DNA of 32,223 nucleotides, from the NCBI GenBank assembly GCA_013375405.1, contig JABXJU010000022.1:1-32223 (forward strand), given 5' to 3'. Shown one piece after another: positions 8,335 through 15,550 of this stretch (positions are counted from its first letter, which is position 1; every line of letters begins with the position of its first letter). The DNA is from Candidatus Helarchaeota archaeon (GTDB lineage Archaea; Asgardarchaeota; Lokiarchaeia; Helarchaeales; HEL-GB-A). Position numbers and translations under genes: made by a program. The notes below the pieces were generated by a model. It did not search any database, was not told the DNA's origin, and saw only the letters and a program-made list of their open reading frames with translations.

Positions 8335-9435
8335 TCAACGTCCCATAGTATGCATTTCAAAGAATTCCCGTCCGCGGATCAAGTCGGTGATTTCGGCGGT
8401 GGATTTGATTACGAAGAAATCACCATTGCTATGATCGGCAATTGCTTCGGCAATACGACGGTGGCGAGGGCCTCGCATTTTTGCATTTTCTGGCCACAGA
8501 ACAATGGTATAAACTCTCGCATCACGAAGTTCTCCACTGACTTGTTCAATCTCTTGTTCAAGCTGATTATAATATTGACTGTTATGGAAGGCAGGAGGAG
8601 CATTCTGGCTGATAGGAACATTTGCCCCGCCATCTGTAAGCACGACTAAAACTGGAATGATGTCTCTATTCCGTTGAACTTCGGTTTTCAATACTTCAAG
8701 ACCTTTCTGAAGACCACTCGCGAGTGGTGTCCAGCTATCAGATTGAACAAAGGAAAGTTTATCCACAACGACAGGGAGATTTACAGTTGGATATTGTAGA
8801 ACGACTGCTTCATAACCCTGAAAAACGATGAGCCCCACTTTATCGCGATTTTGATAAGCATCATCATGAAGTGAGAGAATGACACGTTTCATCTGTTTTA
8901 ACATTCGGAACATGGAGCCGCTTGCATCTAACACAAAAACTATTGAAAGTGGGGCTTGGTATTCATAGATTTTTTCACGAATATCTTGTACATCTACTTT
9001 CAAAGCTAAGTCATTTCGCCCAACTCGACCTTTCTGAAATGGAGCTGCTGCTCTTATAGTTGCGTCTAAAGCGATTGTAGATGCTTTCTCCTTAGGAATT
9101 TTGTAAGAAATATATTTACCTTTGACGGCAGTACCTTCTTTTCGGATTCGTTTGCCTAAGGAAGGAGTACGCCGCTGGGATGCGATATTTTTACGTCCTA
9201 GTTTAAAAACATTCCCAGCATCAGCAACCTTATCTAAATTCTCTAAGGGTTCGCGCCACTTCTTTGGCTCATATTCTTTATCTATGAAATCAGGCCTTCC
9301 ATCGAATCCAAGAATTTCTCCCTCTAATTCTTGAGAAGGAGCTTCAGTCTCACTACTTTCATCCATGGGTTCAGCAGTGGCTTGCTCTGAGGGTAAAAAA
9401 GAAAGAGAATCAGTGGCGTCTTCTTGTTCAGACAT
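8335..9435 (-). CDS. VWA-domain subunit of an AAA+/VWA chelatase (BchD/ChlD-type)
   Basis: A 366-residue protein with an acidic, low-complexity N terminus (about residues 1-45) and a C-terminal von Willebrand A domain. The MIDAS motif is complete: DASGSMFR (DxSxS) near residue 170, a TPLASG threonine, and LTDGG. In magnesium and cobalt chelatases this subunit couples the AAA+ motor to the metal-inserting large subunit. Unlike plant ChlD it lacks its own AAA+ domain. Its ATG overlaps the stop of the upstream motor gene as TAATG (9433-9437), indicating translational coupling. No large chelatase subunit is in the window, so the target (cobalt or nickel tetrapyrrole, or a protein) is open. Confidence 0.88.
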   Translation of the reverse strand: MSEQEDATDSLSFLPSEQATAEPMDESSETEAPSQELEGEILGFDGRPDFIDKEYEPKKWREPLENLDKVADAGNVFKLGRKNIASQRRTPSLGKRIRKEGTAVKGKYISYKIPKEKASTIALDATIRAAAPFQKGRVGRNDLALKVDVQDIREKIYEYQAPLSIVFVLDASGSMFRMLKQMKRVILSLHDDAYQNRDKVGLIVFQGYEAVVLQYPTVNLPVVVDKLSFVQSDSWTPLASGLQKGLEVLKTEVQRNRDIIPVLVVLTDGGANVPISQNAPPAFHNSQYYNQLEQEIEQVSGELRDARVYTIVLWPENAKMRGPRHRRIAEAIADHSNGDFFVIKSTAEITDLIRGREFFEMHTMGR

Positions 9436-10547
9436 TACTTCATTTTTTTTTTTGCTTCCTCATCGGATGAAAGTTGTTCTTGAGATGGAGTTTCTTCGGT
9501 TCCTTCAGCGTCAATTTCGTTCATAGCTTTTTCTAAAGCTGATTGGATCTGTTTCATAACATCTTCAGGTTTCGTAAGTCCTGGCTTTCCAACTCGATGC
9601 ATTAATGCTAGAAGCGCTGCTCTTTCTACATCCGCTCTATTCACTTCCCTTCTCCCACTAAGAGCAGCTATTGCTTTAGCACATCGTAAAATTGTTATTT
9701 CACCTCGGTGAGTTTCAACTTGAAGATTCATACACACTTTTACGATTGCCACAAGCAGTTTTTGAGGCACTTTCACGTCATTGACGATTTCTTGTGCTTT
9801 TAAAATACGATCCTGCAAAGTGCCTTCACTCTCTTTGAATTTTTCTCTAAAAGAAACAGGATCCGTATCAAATTGTTCGACACGTTTTAAAATTTCTAAT
9901 CGCTTTTTAAATTCGTTAACCGTGACAACATCGACTGTCAATCCAAGACGATCAAGAATTTGGGGTCGTAATTCTCCCTCTTCTGGGTTCATGCTCCCGA
10001 TTAAGATGAAATTGGCAGGATGTGTTACGGAGATTCCTTCCCGTTCTATGGTATTAACACCCATAGCTGCTGAATCTAAAAGATCATCTACAATGTGATC
10101 GCTTAAGAGATTAATTTCATCAACATATAAAATATTTCGGTTTGCAGCGGCTAATATTCCAGGTTCAAGTGCGCGTATTCCATCACGAATTGCACATTCA
10201 ATATCTAAAGATCCTACAACTCGGTCCTCTGTAACACCTAAAGGAATTTCAACAACGCTCATCTCTCGTTCATCTACTTCTAATTCGCCACCATTTTCAA
10301 CCTTTTCACTACAAATAGTACAAAGGGTTTCTATATTGGCTGGATCGCAATTAAACGGACATCCTTTGACAATTTTCATTCTGGGAAGTAATTTAGCGAG
10401 GGCTCGGACGGCGGTGGATTTTCCAGTTCCTCGCTCACCGCGAATTAGCACACCGCCTATAATAGGATTTACCACATTTAAAACTAAAGCTAATTTCATT
10501 TGATCTTGCGCAACTATTGCTGAAAAGGGAAAGACTCTGTGAGACAT
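9435..10547 (-). CDS. AAA+ ATPase, magnesium/cobalt chelatase subunit I type (BchI-like)
   Basis: A 370-residue motor subunit. Walker [10 protein letters not shown] lies near residues 38-46 and Walker [12 protein letters not shown] near 137-147, with the family segment GALRPEL-like [17 protein letters not shown] four-cysteine insertion is visible (GCPFNCDP, then LCTICSE at about residues 61-80), as in many BchI orthologues. The C-terminal tail is lysine- and glutamate-rich. It forms hexamers that drive the VWA partner encoded immediately downstream with a 1-nt overlap. A perfect 6-bp hairpin (10563-10579) lies in the 5' flank. Whether it serves a chelatase or a MoxR-like maturation role cannot be decided here. 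Confidence 0.9.
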   Translation of the reverse strand: MSHRVFPFSAIVAQDQMKLALVLNVVNPIIGGVLIRGERGTGKSTAVRALAKLLPRMKIVKGCPFNCDPANIETLCTICSEKVENGGELEVDEREMSVVEIPLGVTEDRVVGSLDIECAIRDGIRALEPGILAAANRNILYVDEINLLSDHIVDDLLDSAAMGVNTIEREGISVTHPANFILIGSMNPEEGELRPQILDRLGLTVDVVTVNEFKKRLEILKRVEQFDTDPVSFREKFKESEGTLQDRILKAQEIVNDVKVPQKLLVAIVKVCMNLQVETHRGEITILRCAKAIAALSGRREVNRADVERAALLALMHRVGKPGLTKPEDVMKQIQSALEKAMNEIDAEGTEETPSQEQLSSDEEAKKKMK

Positions 10548-10562
10548 TTTTTAGAACCTTCT

Positions 10563-10579
10563 GAGAGTAAAAAACTCTC
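10563..10579. other. Perfect hairpin upstream of the chelatase operon
   Basis: GAGAGT, a five-A loop, then ACTCTC, lying 16 bp in front of the AAA+ start codon on the minus strand. In the mRNA it would form a small stem-loop in the leader. Its role is unknown. Confidence 0.4.
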
Positions 10580-10676
10580 TAAATTAATTTTCATTACCTT
10601 TTATGAATGCTCAAAAATAATTTTATAACAAAATTTAATAAATTTATGTGTGAGGTTTCTTACCAATTGGTCCCTC

Positions 10677-10684
10677 TAAATATA
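10677..10684 (+). promoter_or_regulatory. TATA box for the small Cys-rich gene
   Basis: TAAATATA about 45 bp upstream of the ATG at 10729, in an otherwise gene-free divergent gap. Spacing leaves a leader of roughly 20 nt that contains the AAAGGAG ribosome site. Confidence 0.45.
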
Positions 10685-10728
10685 AGAATAAACTTACCAT
10701 CAAGGAATAAAAATAAAGGAGCTTAAGG

Positions 10729-10911
10729 ATGAGTCCCCCAGAATCTGCGAATAAAGGGATGAGATGTTTTAAATGTGGTAAATTAGCGACTAATATTCAT
10801 CTATGTAAAGTTGCTGGAATCTCTCAAATTAGTTGTGATGATTGTTGTAAAAAAATGTTAAATGAAAATAAATGCAATCATCGTGAATGTGGACATTATC
10901 AAAAGAAGTAA
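10729..10911 (+). CDS. Small Cys/His-rich putative zinc-binding protein
   Basis: Sixty residues with eight cysteines in pairs: MRCFKCGK, LCKV, SCDDCCKK, then CNHRECGH near the C terminus. The order CxxC...C...CxxCC...CxHxxCxH is what a two-zinc small finger would need. The start is well supported by AAAGGAG and a TATA-like box. It is alone on its strand, divergent from the chelatase operon and convergent with the ferredoxin gene. I do not recognise a named family. A metal- or nucleic-acid-binding role is inference only. Confidence 0.75.
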   Translation: MSPPESANKGMRCFKCGKLATNIHLCKVAGISQISCDDCCKKMLNENKCNHRECGHYQKK

Positions 10912-10946
10912 TAATTTATGTCATAAAAAGAAAAGAAAATTGTATT

Positions 10947-11330
10947 TTATTTTTGAATAACTATAGCTGCAACAGGACAAGAATCGACGCAGTTCAAGCA
11001 ACCAATGCACCGCTCATAATCGAACTGAATTGTGAAATCGGAAAGTATCTCAATTGCATTTACTGGGCAGGTTGAATAACATGCACCACAATCAGTACAT
11101 TTATCGGTTATTTTTTCGATAATTTTTCCGCTTTCAACATTAACGCCCTCAGCTTCAAAAGCGGCCTTAATTACATTACATTGTTCGTCAGGAACTTCGA
11201 TTAAGAAAACGCCACCGCTCTCCTGCACATTTGCACGTAAAATATTGATTAATACTTGATGGTCTAAGATAATTTTTGCTGTAATTGCATCATTAACCAA
11301 TTCAGAATCAAAATTTAAAATTAATTTCTT
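10947..11330 (-). CDS. NIL-domain 2[4Fe-4S] ferredoxin, homocysteine-synthesis partner
   Basis: A protein of about 127 residues: an N-terminal NIL domain (LILNFDSELVNDAITAKII through GVFLIEVPDEQCNVIKAAF), then two complete 4Fe-4S motifs, CTDCGACYSTCPVNA and CIGCLNCVDSCPVAA. In methanogens a NIL-ferredoxin of this architecture (MA1822 type) works with a DUF39-CBS protein (MA1821 type) to make homocysteine from aspartate semialdehyde and sulfide. The matching DUF39-CBS gene is here on the same strand but about 7.4 kb upstream. Start ATG 11330 is chosen because upstream codons overlap a relic of the CBS gene that ends at 11353, 22 bp away. Confidence 0.9.
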   Translation of the reverse strand, partial: KKLILNFDSELVNDAITAKIILDHQVLINILRANVQESGGVFLIEVPDEQCNVIKAAFEAEGVNVESGKIIEKITDKCTDCGACYSTCPVNAIEILSDFTIQFDYERCIGCLNCVDSCPVAAIVIQK

Positions 11331-11352
11331 CATTTTTTTCTTCACTTCCCAA

Positions 11353-11457
11353 TTAACGCTCGTGTATATCAAAATGTCGTAGAGTGCTTTCCGCAGTTAC
11401 AATTCCAATAACTTTTTTATGAGAATCAATAACTGGTAAGGCCGAGATGTAAAACAT
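11353..11457 (-). pseudogene. Relic of the 3' end of a DUF39-CBS gene
   Basis: This stretch reads on the minus strand as a 34-codon frame from ATG 11457 to TAA 11353. It aligns with the last CBS-domain residues of the intact gene at 18754: ISALPVIDSHKKVIGIVTAE against ISALPIIDSKRKVLGILTAE, then STLRHFDIHER against STLRHFDTH. In the 29 aligned positions 23 are identical. At DNA level the two are clearly diverged except for TACGACATTTTGATA near the end. Half a CBS motif cannot fold alone, so this is a remnant rather than a working gene. It sits 22 bp in front of the ferredoxin start, where the intact partner would be expected. Confidence 0.8.
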
Positions 11458-11497
11458 TTTGACAAAACTTTTTTTTATTTTAGTTAGAACTTAATTG

Positions 11498-11553
11498 TAT
11501 TTAAATATTACTGGCAGATATGTTTGCGCTTTACGATATTACTCTGAGTAATA
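11498..11553 (-). promoter_or_regulatory. Relic-linked promoter and inverted repeat driving the ferredoxin
   Basis: On the minus strand the inverted repeat TATTACTCTGAGTAATA (11537-11553) is followed after 23 bp by a TATA element (11498-11513, plus-strand tatttaaatattactg). The same 16-base TATA element, and an inverted repeat with the same TATTAC/GTAATA arms 24 bp upstream of it, stand in front of the intact DUF39-CBS gene. The half-site GTAATA also forms the edge of the TATA element. The relic thus keeps promoter plus putative operator, and transcription from it would run into the ferredoxin gene. Confidence 0.65.
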
Positions 11554-11577
11554 AAGTCTTAACTTATCAATTTTATA

Positions 11578-11784
11578 CTACGTTAAATACCCCAAGTTCT
11601 GAAGCAGATGATCAACCGTAAAAACATTTAGACCGTCAATTATTCCCGCCATTTCCTCAAGCATTTTGAAATAATCTACGAGTAGTTCCCAAAGCCATTT
11701 AAAAAACGCTCCTAGAAAAATCCACAATACGGGGAGGCAAACGACTAGCACACCTACCCAGAATCCCGCTTTCCGCGCGTCCAC
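11578..11784 (-). CDS. Small single-span membrane protein, unknown
   Basis: Sixty-eight residues from GTG 11784 (GGAGTGA a few bases upstream); GTG 11793 would add three residues. A hydrophobic span, GFWVGVLVVCLPVLWIFLGA, is near the N terminus and is followed by an aromatic amphipathic stretch (FFKWLWELLVDYFKMLEEM). The tail is soluble. Its job is unknown. Because it lies in the island near a cyclase, a membrane effector is conceivable, but nothing in the sequence shows this, and it is on the opposite strand. Confidence 0.45.
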   Translation of the reverse strand: MDARKAGFWVGVLVVCLPVLWIFLGAFFKWLWELLVDYFKMLEEMAGIIDGLNVFTVDHLLQNLGYLT

Positions 11785-11793
11785 CTCGTTCAC

Positions 11794-12224
11794 TCCGCTG
11801 TTTCTTAACCGATTAAGATTTTATCGATTAAAATACTCTCAGTAAATTAGCTAAGTAGAATGTTATTTAAGCTCCTAACATCACTCATGTTCCCGCAAAA
11901 GAACTTAGCGTTTTTATAAGGAGGGGATTCCATATACAATACGTGAACGCTTAACACTTGATTCTTGAGGGCGTGATTGTAGGAGGTGAGTTGGGTGGAA
12001 CTCTGTCCGAAGCGAAACAAACTACCGCCAATCCCACAAGAATCAGTGGTTCCCAATATTTTCTTATTCCACAACCTACAATTCTTCTAGATAAGGATTC
12101 GTCTAAAATTTATGCGAATATTGGTCTCCGTATGGATCGTCTTTATAGGTTGAGATAAGAAAAAAATGGTTGATTATAATAGAAATTTTTATTCGAAAAT
12201 CGCTCTAAGCTATTTAATAATTAT
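11794..12224. other. Stretch without a convincing gene
   Basis: Short open frames occur on both strands but none has family features. The only notable element is a near-perfect ribosome site, AGGAGGTGAG at 11981-11990, followed by TTG or GTG starts for frames of 31 to 56 codons whose products look random. At the right end CTATTTAATAATT (12210-12222) is a TATA-like box close to the HEPN gene start. Confidence 0.4.
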
Positions 12225-12233
12225 GTGATAAAT

Positions 12234-13217
12234 ATGGTTGAATCAAGAGATATCCCGGCAATTAAATCAGTCGAATGCTTTACATTCTTTGAAAATATTA
12301 CCTTCACAAGAGAATTTAAGCTTGCGGAAGGTATCGAAGTGAAAGAATTGAAGGATGATGACGTAGAGCACCGCTCAAAACTCTTTGGTGCAGATATCGC
12401 AGGAGATAGGATTTTATATCCAGACCCGGATTCTACCCACAAGCTAGTCATTACTGAGAAGGAAATTGTGGATTACTCGAATATTGAAAATAATATCCAA
12501 ACAAAAATAGACAATGTCATTAACACGCTTCATTTTTTTACAAAACTGAGAATTGGCGTTTCTGGTTTGTTCTATGTATATAGATATAAAAATGGTCAAA
12601 TCACTTATAAAGATCATTTATTCACATTTGAAAATCTTGAGGAAGGATTAGAGGTTTTTGATGTCGATCAGCATATAGAAAACTTGACTGAGATGTTCCA
12701 ATTTTTATCAGATCTTGAAGATAAAAGCCTTAAATCAGCTTTAAGAAGGTTCAGATATTCTTACAATAGAGGACTCAGTGAAGATGCCTTAATTGATATA
12801 TACTTCGCGTTTGAAAGCCTATTTGATATTGATCGAGAAATATCATATCGGTTGAGCCTTTATTTGGGAATGCTGATTGGGAACAATCCTTCTTCTCGAA
12901 GGATGATATTTGAATTTTTTAGAAAAGCCTGTGATATTAGAAGTAAAATTGCCCATGGAAGCGAAATCACTCAAAAAGATCTAAAAAAAATTGATATTTC
13001 TTCAATTAGCGAACTATATGACAAACTCAAAGAATATTTCTTATGTGCGGTTGAGAATATTAAGATTATAGTGGAACAGGAAGGTGATGAATCGATAAAT
13101 AAGTTATATACTAAGCAAACTCTAATTGATAAAGTCAATGAAAGGATATTTGAAAGTCCTTCTGGAGATAAAATGTGTCTTGAAAGCAGATTTTCTAAAT
13201 CAACAACTATGGTATAA
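12234..13217 (+). CDS. Apea-like HEPN domain protein, putative RNase effector
   Basis: A protein of about 327 residues. The C-terminal half looks like the Apea/HEPN fold: long helices (SALRRFRYSYNRGLSEDALI, then DIYFAFESLFD), ISYRLSLYLGMLIG, and the diagnostic Rx4H catalytic motif CDIRSKIAHG at about residues 236-241. The N-terminal 150 residues are a mixed alpha/beta region I do not recognise. HEPN proteins with this motif cut RNA in toxin-antitoxin, abortive-infection and CRISPR systems. A nucleotidyl cyclase gene follows 187 bp downstream on the same strand, suggesting a sensor/effector pairing. The TATA-like box ends only about 12 bp from ATG 12234, so the mRNA may be leaderless; GTG 12225 is an alternative start. 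Confidence 0.75.
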   Translation: MVESRDIPAIKSVECFTFFENITFTREFKLAEGIEVKELKDDDVEHRSKLFGADIAGDRILYPDPDSTHKLVITEKEIVDYSNIENNIQTKIDNVINTLHFFTKLRIGVSGLFYVYRYKNGQITYKDHLFTFENLEEGLEVFDVDQHIENLTEMFQFLSDLEDKSLKSALRRFRYSYNRGLSEDALIDIYFAFESLFDIDREISYRLSLYLGMLIGNNPSSRRMIFEFFRKACDIRSKIAHGSEITQKDLKKIDISSISELYDKLKEYFLCAVENIKIIVEQEGDESINKLYTKQTLIDKVNERIFESPSGDKMCLESRFSKSTTMV

Positions 13218-13222
13218 GAGAA

Positions 13223-13306
13223 TTAAGCTACTTTTTCTCCATTTTGCGGCTTCATATATTCCGTCAAACTCTTCCATTTTTTGCCAGCTTCTTCCAGCCC
13301 TGTATT
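13223..13306 (-). pseudogene. Possible gene-end relic between HEPN and cyclase genes
   Basis: The minus strand reads as a clean protein tail, FNTGLEEAGKKWKSLTEYMK followed by PQNGEKVA and a TAA stop at 13223. Just upstream of it is an in-frame TAA and no normal start. The residue use is protein-like, not random AT-rich sequence. It may be the end of a gene removed when the neighbouring genes arrived. The family is unknown and the support is modest. Confidence 0.3.
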
Positions 13307-13403
13307 GAATTAGTTAGCGCGGAATTGATAATAAAGGAGAAAAGTTCCCGCAGAGACAGACCAGTTACCATTAGGGGGAATAAAGGTTGTAAATGCGGCA
13401 ATA

Positions 13404-14006
13404 ATGGTTCTTGATATTGCCGATTCAAAAGACGCCTTGAGCAAACTGGGAAAAAGTAAGTATACAGAATGGCTGGGTTTGGGGTTGCACTGTCTTTTCC
13501 ACTGCGTTGATGATTATAAAGGAACTATTGATAAATATACGGGAGATGGTGCAATGATTTCATTCTCCATCGGTACAAAAGAAGAAAGATGTACCAATGC
13601 GAAAAATTGTGCAGTAAAGATATCTCATATTTTAAGTAAAATTCTCAATCCCTATTACAAAGAAATGAAGTATGAAATAATGAATGTGAGAATTGGTATA
13701 GATTATGGTTCACTTAGGATTGAGAAAATTGGGAAAAAAGCCAAGAGTCAATTAATTATCATAGGATCTACAGCGAATATAGCAAAAAGTCTGGAACAAG
13801 CAGGTAAAGACCTTGAATTTGACCAGTACACCACCATCTGTTTTGGGTATGATCTTCTTTATAATGTCCCCGCTAAGGTTGTTTCAAGTAGTGTTGGAGA
13901 GCAACTTTATCACGAAATTTTGATTGGAAAGTATAGTGGTTCTTCCGAAATGGATAATTCGAAACCTTACAAAGTGTATCAATATACGGGACGAATAAGG
14001 GATTAA
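13404..14006 (+). CDS. Class III nucleotidyl cyclase catalytic domain
   Basis: Two hundred residues from ATG 13404, all of it a class III (adenylate/guanylate) cyclase homology domain. The two metal aspartates are Asp4 (VLDIADS) and Asp48 (YTGDGAMISF), 44 residues apart as in known class III enzymes. Lys44, four before the second aspartate, fits the purine-contacting lysine. Farther on, RIGIDYGSL and LIIIGSTANIAKSLEQAG match the dimer-interface region: the transition-state Asn is present, the usual Asp (or Cys) seven residues earlier is Ile, and the Arg four residues later is Ser. Nucleotide choice is therefore open, and a Pycsar-type pyrimidine cyclase is possible. The first strand seems to begin upstream (KVVNAAIMVLD) but no ATG, GTG or TTG exists there after the TAA at 13332, so the 5' end may be damaged. 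Confidence 0.75.
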   Translation: MVLDIADSKDALSKLGKSKYTEWLGLGLHCLFHCVDDYKGTIDKYTGDGAMISFSIGTKEERCTNAKNCAVKISHILSKILNPYYKEMKYEIMNVRIGIDYGSLRIEKIGKKAKSQLIIIGSTANIAKSLEQAGKDLEFDQYTTICFGYDLLYNVPAKVVSSSVGEQLYHEILIGKYSGSSEMDNSKPYKVYQYTGRIRD

Positions 14007-14043
14007 ATTATAGAAGATATTATCAATCACTATAATTTTCGGG

Positions 14044-14062
14044 CTCCTTATTGGTTAAGGAG
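14044..14062. terminator. Hairpin downstream of cyclase
   Basis: CTCCTTA, loop TTGGT, TAAGGAG: a perfect 7-bp stem 38 bp after the cyclase stop. It could mark the transcript end. No strong T run follows on the plus strand. Confidence 0.35.
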
Positions 14063-14155
14063 ACTTTGAGGAAGTCTTACGAGATATGTTTTATGAATTT
14101 CTATTCTATATTTTAGGAGTAGGGTAATTCTTATCATTATAGTTTTAGCTATAAA

Positions 14156-15073
14156 TTAATATTTCAAAAATAATATTTTATTCAAAGCTTGTTCATGATT
14201 TGGGTCGATTTCAAGGGTTTTAGTATAGCATTCTACTGCTTGTTTATATTTTTTTAACGCAACTAAAGAATTCCCCATAGCATACCAAGCTATTTTGTAA
14301 TTCGGGTCGATTTCAAGGGCTTTTTCAAAGCATTCAATAGCCGCTTCGTACTTTTTTAACGCATCTAAAGAATTCCCCATATTATACCAAGCTATTTTGT
14401 AATTCGGGTCGATTTCAAGGGCTTTATCATAGCATTCAATAGCCTCTTTATACTTGTTTAAAAAATAGTAACAAATACCAATAATATACCAAGCTTCTTT
14501 GTAATTCGGGTCGATTTCAAGGGCTTTTTCAAAGCATTCAATAGCCGCCTCATACCTTTTTAACTGACCTAAGCAAATTCCTTTGTTGTTCCAAGCATCT
14601 ATGTAATTTGGGTCGATTTCAAGGGCTTTATTAACATAAATTATTGTATTCTTATAATCTTTCAAATGTCCATAACAAACGCCAATTGCATTTACAACAA
14701 TTTTTTTAGATGGTTCAAAAAAATACGCTTTTAAATACAATTTTAATGCTCTTTTAATATCGTTTTTACAAAAATAGATATCACCTAAAATTTTGAATAT
14801 TCGAAAATCACATCTAATCACCTCAGAAATTTTGAAAGGTAAGTTCTCCTTTTCCATTGAATTTTCTAGATTCCTTTTACTCTCTAGAAATATATCAAGT
14901 GCATTGGTTAACTCGAAACTTAGTTCCTCGTGAGGTTTTTCATTAGTGATAATTGAAGGTGGTGAGAGATCCTCTTTCTTAGATAACTCAATTAATTCAT
15001 CTTTGGATTTTTCGGTTTTTTGAGTATCTTTTTGGATTTCTTTTAAGTTATAATTTATAATAATATTTTTCAT
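14156..15073 (-). CDS. TPR-repeat protein
   Basis: A 305-residue soluble protein. After about 90 charged, low-complexity residues come about six to seven tetratricopeptide repeats, the last five nearly identical in the form W..MGNSL..LKKYE.AIECFEKALEIDPNYK with the TPR consensus (Gly8, Tyr11, Ala20, Pro32). TPR arrays bind protein partners; here the likely partner is the DUF4365-like protein encoded 9 bp upstream on the same strand. The repeats are conserved at DNA level with a strict 102-bp period, a sign of recent unit amplification. There is no membrane segment or signal peptide. Confidence 0.85.
   Translation of the reverse strand: MKNIIINYNLKEIQKDTQKTEKSKDELIELSKKEDLSPPSIITNEKPHEELSFELTNALDIFLESKRNLENSMEKENLPFKISEVIRCDFRIFKILGDIYFCKNDIKRALKLYLKAYFFEPSKKIVVNAIGVCYGHLKDYKNTIIYVNKALEIDPNYIDAWNNKGICLGQLKRYEAAIECFEKALEIDPNYKEAWYIIGICYYFLNKYKEAIECYDKALEIDPNYKIAWYNMGNSLDALKKYEAAIECFEKALEIDPNYKIAWYAMGNSLVALKKYKQAVECYTKTLEIDPNHEQALNKILFLKY
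14202..14630 (-). repeat. 102-bp tandem coding repeats in the TPR gene
   Basis: The core gggtcgatttcaagg recurs at 14202, 14304, 14406, 14508 and 14610, exactly 102 bp (34 codons) apart, embedded in longer near-identical units (for example the two reading ctttttcaaagcattcaata). Codon choice is conserved too, so the units were copied recently rather than only selected at protein level. Confidence 0.9.
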
Positions 15074-15082
15074 CTTTAGAGG

Positions 15083-15454
15083 CTATTCTTTGACATTAAT
15101 TCTAAAAGCGTTTGATTTTGGGACTTTAAATGTCACTGTTCCCTGATTTCTCCAATTATCATCTCGCTTTTCTAATGCCGCTTCAGGAAACATCCAATAA
15201 CAGTTGTCAGTATAAAACTCATTAATTATTAAAAAAGTAGGGGCTGGTTGCGCCATCCAATATAAAATATGTGCCACTTCTATTTGGATTGGGATGCGCT
15301 TTGAAATTTCTCTTATATTTTTTCTGGTCTTGCATTGGATAAAAAAAGGTTTTGCGGGTATGTCTAATAATTCGCAATGGGCATCAATTCCGGTATCATA
15401 TTCTTGGAGGACTGGCAGAACTTTAGAAAAGCGTTCAAAAATACTCCTTACCAA
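15083..15454 (-). CDS. DUF4365-like, PD-(D/E)xK-type putative nuclease domain
   Basis: At least 123 residues from TTG 15454. The core reads YDTGIDAHCEL, then PFFIQCKTRK: Asp24 and the Gln40-x-Lys42 pair fit the DUF4365 variant of the PD-(D/E)xK nuclease fold (D...QxK). The C-terminal PTFLIINEFYTDNCYWMF also suits that family. The preceding codons IQGQSGFS continue the domain in frame, but no ATG, GTG or TTG exists upstream before a TAA. The ribosome site AAAGGAG (minus strand, near 15485) would fit an ATA start. So the annotated 5' end is uncertain and the gene could be slightly truncated. It is 9 bp ahead of the TPR gene; a nuclease plus TPR partner is a common defence-gene arrangement, but the role is inferred. 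Confidence 0.6.
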   Translation of the reverse strand: MVRSIFERFSKVLPVLQEYDTGIDAHCELLDIPAKPFFIQCKTRKNIREISKRIPIQIEVAHILYWMAQPAPTFLIINEFYTDNCYWMFPEAALEKRDDNWRNQGTVTFKVPKSNAFRINVKE

Positions 15455-15550
15455 ACTAAATCCAGATTGTCCCTGTATCTTCTCCTTTTGAATTTTTTTT
15501 TAGAATCTCTCCCCAAATTAAATCACATTTAATTTTCAAACTATTTTATT

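Noticed and set aside
11847..12158. Overlapping open frames of 66-75 codons on both strands
   Set aside because: Compositions look random and neither has motifs. The AGGAGGTGAG at 11981 is too close to the TTG, and the GTG frame gives only 31 residues.
14156..15073. CRISPR array suspected from the evenly spaced repeats
   Set aside because: The 102-bp period equals 34 codons, units are contiguous without unique spacers, and the frame encodes a TPR consensus.
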